The translations under genes were made by a program, and so were the position numbers. This document shows, piece by piece, positions 58,417 through 64,000 of a stretch of 64,000 nucleotides of DNA (positions are counted from its first letter, which is position 1; every line of letters begins with the position of its first letter). Origin of the DNA: Hydrogenophaga taeniospiralis (GTDB lineage Bacteria; Pseudomonadota; Gammaproteobacteria; Burkholderiales; Burkholderiaceae_C); NCBI RefSeq assembly GCF_020510445.1, contig NZ_JAHBAG010000001.1:286501-350500 (forward strand), given 5' to 3'. The notes below the pieces were generated by a model. The model did no database searches, was not told where the DNA came from, and saw only the letters and a list, made by a program, of their open reading frames with translations.

Positions 58417-59343
58417 TCAGTTCAGGGCGTCCACCAGGCCTCGCAGAGTGCGATAGCCCTTCTGCGCATATTCGTAGCTCGGCGCCACGGCCGGGTCCTG
58501 CTCGGCCTCCACCACCAGCCAGCCCTGGTAACCGTTGTCTTTCAGCGTCTTGAGCGCAGCGGCGTAGTCGATGCTGCCGTCGCCGGGCACGGTGAAGGTG
58601 CCGTTGATCACGCCGTTCAAAAAGCTCCAGCCGTCGTTGCGGGCCTGGGCGATCACAGGGGTGCGCACGTCCTTGCAGTGCACGTGCACCACGCGCTTGA
58701 CGTGTTTCTTCAGCAGCTCCACCGGGTTGGCCGCGCCACCAAAATAGGCATGGCCGGTGTCGAACAGCAGGAAGACCTTGGCCGGGTCGGTCAGGGCCAT
58801 CAGCTTGTCCACGTCGGCGGGCGACTCGACGTAGGCGCCCATGTGGTGGTGGTAGGCCAGCTGGATGCCGTAGGTCTTGAGCAGGTGATCGCCGAAGGCG
58901 TTCAGGCGCTCGGCGTAGGCCTGCCACAGGGCCTCGTTGGCGAACTGCGGGCGCTTGGACACGGGCGTGTCCATCTGGCCCTGCACGGTGCCGGCGCATT
59001 CGCCGTACACCACCACCTTCACGCCGTTGTACTGCAGCTTGCTCATGTGGGCTTTGCAGCGTTCGATCTCGGCGGCCACGGCGGTGGCATTGGTCTGGCC
59101 CGGCTCCAGCTCGGCCAGGAAGCCCGAGTACCAGCCCGACACACAGGCCAGGCCGAATTCGTCGAGCTTGGCCTTGAGGCCGGGTCCGTCTTTCGGGAAC
59201 TTGTTGCCCAGCTCGAAGCCTTCGTAGCCGATTTCCTTGCCTTCCTTCAGCGCGGTTTCCAGCGGGGTTTCACCGCCCAGGGAGGGCAGGTCGTCGTTCA
59301 TCCACGACAGGGGGTTGATGCCAATGCGGACGTTCCAGCTCAT
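58417..59343 (-). CDS. iolE: myo-inosose-2 dehydratase IolE
   Basis: A 308-residue xylose-isomerase-like TIM barrel that dehydrates scyllo-inosose to the trione used by IolD. Metal ligands lie in GYEGFELGNKFP, AYHHHMGAYVES, LLFDTGHAYFGG and VHVHCKDV. Length and motifs match Bacillus and Sinorhizobium IolE. A composite repeat separates it from iolD upstream, so its expression relative to iolC-iolD may differ. Confidence 0.94.
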   Translation of the reverse strand: MSWNVRIGINPLSWMNDDLPSLGGETPLETALKEGKEIGYEGFELGNKFPKDGPGLKAKLDEFGLACVSGWYSGFLAELEPGQTNATAVAAEIERCKAHMSKLQYNGVKVVVYGECAGTVQGQMDTPVSKRPQFANEALWQAYAERLNAFGDHLLKTYGIQLAYHHHMGAYVESPADVDKLMALTDPAKVFLLFDTGHAYFGGAANPVELLKKHVKRVVHVHCKDVRTPVIAQARNDGWSFLNGVINGTFTVPGDGSIDYAAALKTLKDNGYQGWLVVEAEQDPAVAPSYEYAQKGYRTLRGLVDALN

Positions 59344-59400
59344 GGGTTTTCCTCAATACAGGTTTCAGAGAATCACAGGGTTTTGACCAGCACACGCCGA

Positions 59401-59466
59401 AGGTCCGGCTCTGCCGGCCCAAGGGCGTGGCCCCTGGGGGTGACGCGAAGCGGCGCGGGGGGAGGC
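59401..59466 (-). repeat. 3'-end composite repeat, copy 9 (minus, inside the iol operon)
   Basis: On the minus strand it begins 4 bases after the iolD stop: CTCCCCCCGCGCCGCTTCGCG, CCCCCAGGGG, then GGGCCGGCAGAGCCGG. Unlike the other copies it lies between two genes of one operon (iolD and iolE). It may weaken or process the transcript at that point. Confidence 0.65.
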
Positions 59467-59470
59467 GTTT

Positions 59471-61348
59471 TCATATGCGCTGCTGTTTCTGGGCATCGCT
59501 GTTGCGGGCATGGGCTTCGCGCACTTCGGCCCGCTGCGACACCTCGGGGATCGCCACTTCCCACCAGCAGCCGCCATCGGTGGTGCGGGTGTGGGTGGTG
59601 TCGATCACGATCACCTGGGTGCGCTTGGCCTGGCGGGCCTTGACCATGGCGGCCTTGAGTTCGGCCACGTCCTGGACGTGCACCGCGTCGGCGCCCATGG
59701 CGCGCGCGTGCATGGCGAAGTCGATGGTGCTGCGCTCGCCGCCTTCGGGCACGCAGTCGTCGAGCAGGTTGTTGAACGCCGGGCTGCCGGTCGCCGTCTG
59801 CAGGCGCTGGATGCAGCCGTAGCCCCGGTTGTCCAGGATCACCACGATGATCTTCTGGCCCAGCAGCACCGAGGTGGCCAGCTCGGAGTTGGCCATCATG
59901 TAGGAGCCGTCGCCCACCAGCACGATGGATTCCTGCTCGGGCCGGGCCATCTTCACGCCCAGGCCGCCGGCCACCTCGTAGCCCATACAGGAGTAGCCGT
60001 ATTCCATGTGGTAGTTGCCGGGCAGGCTGGCGCGCCAGAGCTTGTGCAGCTCGGCGGGCAAGGTGCCTGCGGCGCACAGGGCCACGTCGTGTTTACCGCT
60101 GTCCAGCCCCAGCTCGGCGGCCGAGTCGCGCACCGCGCCGATGACCTCGGCGTCGTAGGGCAGCACGTCCTTGGGCACGTTCGTGGTCAGTTCGGTGATG
60201 CGGGCGTTGGCGGCTGCGGCCTGCTGCTGTGCGCGCGCCGTCCAGGCGGGTTCGGCGGCCCAGCCGGCCAGACCCGCTTCGAGCTGGCCCAGACCCACGC
60301 GCGCATCGGCCACCAGGGCGGCGCCGCTCCACTTGCCGGCGTCGTAGGGCTGCACGTTCAGGCTCAGCAATTTCGCCCGTGGGAACAGGGCGTGCGAGCC
60401 GGTGGTGAAGTCCTGCAGGCGGGTGCCGACGGCAAACACCACATCCGCCTCGCGCGCCATGTCGTTGGCCCAGGACACGCCGTCCACGCCGATGGCGCCC
60501 AGGTTGAGCGGGTGGTCCCAGGGCAGGCTGCTCTTGCCGCCGTGCGACTCGACCACGGGCACGCCGTGGGCGTCAACAAAGGCGCGCAGCGCGGCCCAGG
60601 CCTGGCTGTAGAGCACGCCGCCCCCGGCCACGATCAGCGGACGCTTCGCACTGCGCAACAGGGCGACGGAGTGGGCCAGTTCGCGCTCGTCCGCCGGCGG
60701 ACGGCGGAAACGCAGCACGCCGGGGCTCAGGAAATCCTCGGGGCAGTCGAAGGCCATGGCCTGCACGTCCTGCGGCAGCGAGAGGCAGGCCGGGCCGCAG
60801 TTGGCCGGGTCCGTCATCGTCTGAATCGCGCGCGGCAACGCGGTGAGGATGTGCTCGGGTCGCGTGAGGCGGTCGAAGTAGCGCGTGACCGGGCGGAAGC
60901 AGTCGCTGGCGCTGATATCGCCCTGGCCGAAACTTTCGATCTGCTGCAGCACCGGGTCGGGCCGGCGGGTGGCGAACACGTCACCGGGCAGCAGCAGCAC
61001 CGGCAGGCGGTTGACGTGCGCCACCGCAGCCGCCGTGACCATGTTGGTCGCGCCCGGTCCGATGCTGGTGGACACGGCCATGATGCGCTGGCGGAACTGG
61101 GCCTTGCTGAACGCGATGGCGGCGTGCGCCATGGTCTGTTCGTTGTGCGCGCGGTAGGTGGTGAGGTGGTCGCGTTCGGCCGCCAGGGCCTCCCCCAGCC
61201 CGGCCACGTTGCCGTGGCCGAAGATGGTGAACACGCCGCCGCAATAGGGCTCGATGGAAGTGTGGCCGTCGAGGTGCTCCACCTCCATCCGCAGGGCAGC
61301 CAGGTGTTTCACCAGCGCCTGCGCCATCGTGAGTCGTACGGTTTTCAT
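59471..61348 (-). CDS. iolD: 3D-(3,5/4)-trihydroxycyclohexane-1,2-dione hydrolase IolD
   Basis: A 625-residue thiamine-diphosphate enzyme that opens the inositol ring to 5-deoxyglucuronate. HLDGHTSIEPYCGGVFTIFGHGNVAG is the N-terminal ThDP-domain mark, ESHGGKSSLPWDHPLNLGAIGVDG the middle domain, and LVGDGSYMMANSELATSVLLGQKIIVVILDNRGYGCI the ThDP/Mg motif (GDGS...N). ATG 61348 fits the family start (MKTVRLTMAQALVKHLA). It lies 13 bases after the iolC fusion gene. Confidence 0.94.
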   Translation of the reverse strand: MKTVRLTMAQALVKHLAALRMEVEHLDGHTSIEPYCGGVFTIFGHGNVAGLGEALAAERDHLTTYRAHNEQTMAHAAIAFSKAQFRQRIMAVSTSIGPGATNMVTAAAVAHVNRLPVLLLPGDVFATRRPDPVLQQIESFGQGDISASDCFRPVTRYFDRLTRPEHILTALPRAIQTMTDPANCGPACLSLPQDVQAMAFDCPEDFLSPGVLRFRRPPADERELAHSVALLRSAKRPLIVAGGGVLYSQAWAALRAFVDAHGVPVVESHGGKSSLPWDHPLNLGAIGVDGVSWANDMAREADVVFAVGTRLQDFTTGSHALFPRAKLLSLNVQPYDAGKWSGAALVADARVGLGQLEAGLAGWAAEPAWTARAQQQAAAANARITELTTNVPKDVLPYDAEVIGAVRDSAAELGLDSGKHDVALCAAGTLPAELHKLWRASLPGNYHMEYGYSCMGYEVAGGLGVKMARPEQESIVLVGDGSYMMANSELATSVLLGQKIIVVILDNRGYGCIQRLQTATGSPAFNNLLDDCVPEGGERSTIDFAMHARAMGADAVHVQDVAELKAAMVKARQAKRTQVIVIDTTHTRTTDGGCWWEVAIPEVSQRAEVREAHARNSDAQKQQRI

Positions 61349-61361
61349 AGGTTCTGTCGTG

Positions 61362-63317
61362 TCAAGCTGCGGCGCGTTGGGCAGTGTGACGGCTTCTCCA
61401 CGCATCCACCAGCACCGCGAAGTTGCGGGCGACTTCGTCCACCAAGGCCGCGTCGTCGATCTCGCCCTTGAACCATTTCAGGGACGCATCGGCCCACAGG
61501 GTACGACCAACCATGAAGCCTTTGACGATGGGGTTGGTGGCGTTGGCAAAACTGGCGGCCAGAAACGCCAGCGGCTGGTTCAGGCCCAGGATGACGGCGC
61601 CGCGGCAATGGCGGTCGCGCTCGCTGATGAGGGCCTCCAGCTCGCGCCAGCCCTGCGCCTGCATGGGCGCGAGCTTCCACCACTCGGGCTTCACGCCCAG
61701 GTTGTAGAAGCGTTTGACGGCGCGCAGCACGGCGGCGTCGGCCGTGCCCTCGGGCGTCAGCGCCTTCGGGGGAATGATCTCCAGCAGCAGCTCGTTGCCG
61801 CTCTCGCGCGTGGCTTCCCACAGTTCCAGCACGGTCTGTTCCTGCTGCAGGCGCAGTTCGAAGTGATCGTCCGGGTGGTAGTGCACCAGGCACTTGACGA
61901 CCTGCTCGGTCGGCCAGTGCATCAGCGCGCTGCCCACCGAGCGCGTGCCGTCGAAGCGCAGCGGGCGCGAGCCGGGCAGCTCGACCGGACGGCCCACCCA
62001 CCAGCCGCGCCCGGTGGCGCTGGCCAGGGCGTCGCGCCCGTAGTCGCCGCCGTCGATCAGCACGCCGACGTGGCCCTGCAGCTGACGGCTGCGCTCGACC
62101 TGTTCGGCCGCCTGCACCAGCAGCTTCTTCAACGCGGGAATGCGCGATTCGGCCGCGCCGGCGGCGCGCGCGATGTCGTAGAACTGGCTGCGGTGGTCGA
62201 AGGCCATCACGCACAGCTCGCTCCAGCTGGGGCGGGCGGCGGTCACGCGGTGCAAGTGGGCCAGCTGCTCGTCGGCGTCCACCTTCGGGTTGCGGCTGCC
62301 GCCGAACCAGTGCGCCAGCTCGGCCGGGGTGGGCATGGCGGAGGAGCAGGCGTGGCGCGAGACCACGATGGCGCCGCAGGCGTTGGCCACGCGGGTGGAC
62401 TCGGCCCAGTCCTTGCCCTGCAGCAGGCTGGCCATCAGGCCCGACAGAAACGCGTCGCCCGCGCCCAGCACGTTGAGCACCTCCACGCGCTCACCGCGGT
62501 AGGTGGGCGCAGCGTCGATGTCGTCGGGCACCTCACCTTCGATCACGCAGCAGCCCAGGGCACCGCGCTTGACCACCAGCGTGGCCAACGGGCACAGCGC
62601 GCGCACGGCGCGCAGGCTGGCGATGAGGTCGTCGGCCACGCCGCCGGCGATGAAGAACTCTTCTTCGGTGCCCACCAGCAGGTCGAACAACGGCAGCGAG
62701 GCCTGCAGCTGGCGCGTCACGCCGGCGTCGGCCACGTAGCGGTTCTCGCCCGCGCCGCGCGAGGTGAGCCCCCACAGCACGGGGCGGTAGTCGATGTCGA
62801 GCACGGTCACGGTGCCGTGGCGGCGCGCGGCCTGCAGCGCCTTGTGGGCGGCGGCGCGCGTGCCCTCGGTGGACAGGTGCGTGCCGGTGATGGCCAGCGC
62901 GCGGCACTGGGCAACAAAGTCTTCGCTGATGGCCGCCGCGTCGATGGCCATGTCGGCGCAGTTCTCGCGCACGAACAGCAGCGGGAAGGTGTCGCGGTCC
63001 TTGATGCCCAGCAGCACCAGGGCGGTCAGGCGCTCGGGGTCCACCTGCACCTGGCTCACGTCGCAGCCTTCCTGCCGCAGCGTTTCGGTGAGGAAGCGGC
63101 CCATCTGCTCGTTGCCCACGCGCGAGATCATGGCGCTGCGCAGCCCCAGGCGGGCCACGCCAAAGGCCAGGTTGGCCGAGCTGCCACCCAGGTACTTGGC
63201 CATGCTGCGCGCATCTTCCAAGCGGCTGCCGAACTGTTGTGCGTAGAGGTCCACCGCTAGGCGGCCCAGGCAGGCCAGGTCGTGCGTGCGCCCCTGCGGG
63301 AATGAGAGCTTGGGCAT
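61362..63317 (-). CDS. iolC: IolC kinase fused to DUF2090 aldolase-type domain
   Basis: A 651-residue fusion. Residues 1-330 are a PfkB-family sugar kinase, 5-dehydro-2-deoxygluconokinase IolC (GRLAVDLYAQQFG, YLGGSSANLAFGVARLG, VEVLNVLGAGDAFLSGLMASLL with the catalytic Asp). Residues about 345-651 are a DUF2090 domain, a class I aldolase-like barrel thought to act as IolJ (5-dehydro-2-deoxyphosphogluconate aldolase). The ATG shares its A with the preceding stop (TGATG), so it is coupled to the ABC ATPase gene. Fusing kinase and aldolase passes product straight on. Confidence 0.9.
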   Translation of the reverse strand: MPKLSFPQGRTHDLACLGRLAVDLYAQQFGSRLEDARSMAKYLGGSSANLAFGVARLGLRSAMISRVGNEQMGRFLTETLRQEGCDVSQVQVDPERLTALVLLGIKDRDTFPLLFVRENCADMAIDAAAISEDFVAQCRALAITGTHLSTEGTRAAAHKALQAARRHGTVTVLDIDYRPVLWGLTSRGAGENRYVADAGVTRQLQASLPLFDLLVGTEEEFFIAGGVADDLIASLRAVRALCPLATLVVKRGALGCCVIEGEVPDDIDAAPTYRGERVEVLNVLGAGDAFLSGLMASLLQGKDWAESTRVANACGAIVVSRHACSSAMPTPAELAHWFGGSRNPKVDADEQLAHLHRVTAARPSWSELCVMAFDHRSQFYDIARAAGAAESRIPALKKLLVQAAEQVERSRQLQGHVGVLIDGGDYGRDALASATGRGWWVGRPVELPGSRPLRFDGTRSVGSALMHWPTEQVVKCLVHYHPDDHFELRLQQEQTVLELWEATRESGNELLLEIIPPKALTPEGTADAAVLRAVKRFYNLGVKPEWWKLAPMQAQGWRELEALISERDRHCRGAVILGLNQPLAFLAASFANATNPIVKGFMVGRTLWADASLKWFKGEIDDAALVDEVARNFAVLVDAWRSRHTAQRAAA

Positions 63318-64000
63318 CAGATGGTCACTCCTTCCAGGTCTTCCATCAGCGTCGCCATCTCGGCGCCGCCGGCCATCATGTCCAGCAGCGCTTCCTTGGT
63401 GATGTCGGCCTTGGCGTAGGTGCCCATGGACTTGCCCCGGTTGAGCAGGGTGAAACTGTCGCCCACCGGGTAGGCGTGGTTGGCGTTGTGGGTGATGAAG
63501 ATGACCGAGATGCCGCGTGCCCGCGCCTTGACGATGAGCTTGAGCACGTTGGCGCTCTGCTTCACGCCGAGCGCTGCGGTGGGTTCGTCCAGGATCAGCA
63601 CGCGGGCGCCGAAGTGGATGGCGCGTGCGATGGCCAGGCACTGCTTTTCACCGCCCGACATGGTGCCCACCATCTGCCCCGCGTCGCGCACGCGGATGCC
63701 CATCTCGCTGAGCTTCTCCACCGAGATGCGCTCGGCCGTGGAATGGTCCATCACCGGCAGCACGCCGAAGAGCTTGCGCACCGGCTCGCGGCCCATGAAG
63801 AAGTTGCGCGCCACGCTCATCAGCGGCACCAGCGCCAGGTCCTGGTACACAGTGGCAACGCCCGCGTCCAGCGCGTCGCGCGGCGAGCGCAGGCGCACCT
63901 CCTGGCCGTCGACCAGGTACTGGCCCTTGTCGGGCAGGTGCACACCGGCCAGCGTCTTGATCAGCGTGGACTTGCCCGCGCCGTTGTCGCCCAGCAGGCA
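63317..64000 (-). CDS. Sugar (probable inositol) ABC transporter ATPase, partial
   Basis: The C-terminal 227 residues of a sugar-type ABC ATPase; its 5' end is beyond the right edge. Visible parts are Walker A GDNGAGKST at the edge, the Q-loop region ATVYQDLALVPLMSVARNFFMG, the signature TMSGGEKQ, Walker B VLILDEP and the His switch FITHN. It resembles FrcA-like single-domain ATPases. Position directly before iolC suggests myo-inositol import (IatA/InoE type), with permease and binding protein further upstream. Confidence 0.88.
   Translation of the reverse strand, partial: CLLGDNGAGKSTLIKTLAGVHLPDKGQYLVDGQEVRLRSPRDALDAGVATVYQDLALVPLMSVARNFFMGREPVRKLFGVLPVMDHSTAERISVEKLSEMGIRVRDAGQMVGTMSGGEKQCLAIARAIHFGARVLILDEPTAALGVKQSANVLKLIVKARARGISVIFITHNANHAYPVGDSFTLLNRGKSMGTYAKADITKEALLDMMAGGAEMATLMEDLEGVTI

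Noticed and set aside
59510..63260. Long plus-strand open frames (over 650 codons) opposite iolD and iolC
   Set aside because: They mirror the codon bias of the iol genes and have no recognisable protein features.

Overview
The window is a GC-rich stretch of ordinary bacterial chromosome, densely packed with genes. It most likely comes from a betaproteobacterium of the order Burkholderiales, family Comamonadaceae; a Hydrogenophaga-like organism is my best guess. Reasons: a PhaM-type PHB granule protein, a DUF3567 protein, a PutA without the N-terminal ribbon-helix-helix domain paired with an Lrp-type regulator, pilT/pilU next to a YggS-family gene, and a family of GC-rich 3'-end repeats of a type I associate with Comamonadaceae. 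I see no rRNA, tRNA, CRISPR array, insertion sequence or prophage.

Layout. 0-1 kb: a small Xre regulator and a small secreted protein. 1-10 kb: an eight-gene minus-strand lipid operon. It contains counterparts of all four E. coli ynbABCD genes (CDP-alcohol phosphatidyltransferase, CdsA paralogue, hydrolase-methyltransferase fusion, PAP2-dual-specificity phosphatase fusion) plus a PlsC acyltransferase, a small membrane protein, an LplT-PlsC fusion and a CREST (ceramidase-like) membrane hydrolase. A divergent Xre regulator and a perfect palindrome sit at its head. This is the most interesting system in the window. 11-18 kb: ProQ/FinO protein, MFS transporter, FIST protein, PhaM, an enoyl-CoA hydratase, and a DksA/TraR-type stress pair with an FNR-type box. 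18-30 kb: an orphan Tat-exported binding protein, an FAA hydrolase with divergent IclR regulator, DUF3108 and DUF3567 proteins, AbrB and ChaN proteins, a ClpP-like/rhodanese fusion, PurU, LysR and Hsp20.

30-44 kb: GlcD, a five-PAS histidine kinase with an Rcp1-like response regulator, a biotinyl-carboxyltransferase fusion, putA with its Lrp regulator, YggS, pilT and pilU. 44-53 kb: a 3-hydroxyisobutyrate-dehydrogenase-family enzyme, the dolP-diaA-yraN/rsmI block, DUF502, a Pat-like acetyltransferase and an intradiol dioxygenase. 53-57 kb: a probable pipecolate/lysine catabolic unit (amaB, amaA, LysR) with a perfect palindrome beside the regulator. 57-64 kb: a myo-inositol catabolic operon (ABC ATPase, iolC fused to a DUF2090 aldolase-type domain, iolD, iolE, iolB) running off the right end.

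Two themes recur. Catabolic units each carry a divergent regulator and a visible inverted-repeat operator. Nine copies of one composite GC-rich repeat lie just 3' of stop codons, every copy in the same orientation as the gene it follows. All function assignments come from reading the sequence and from family knowledge; no database search was run.
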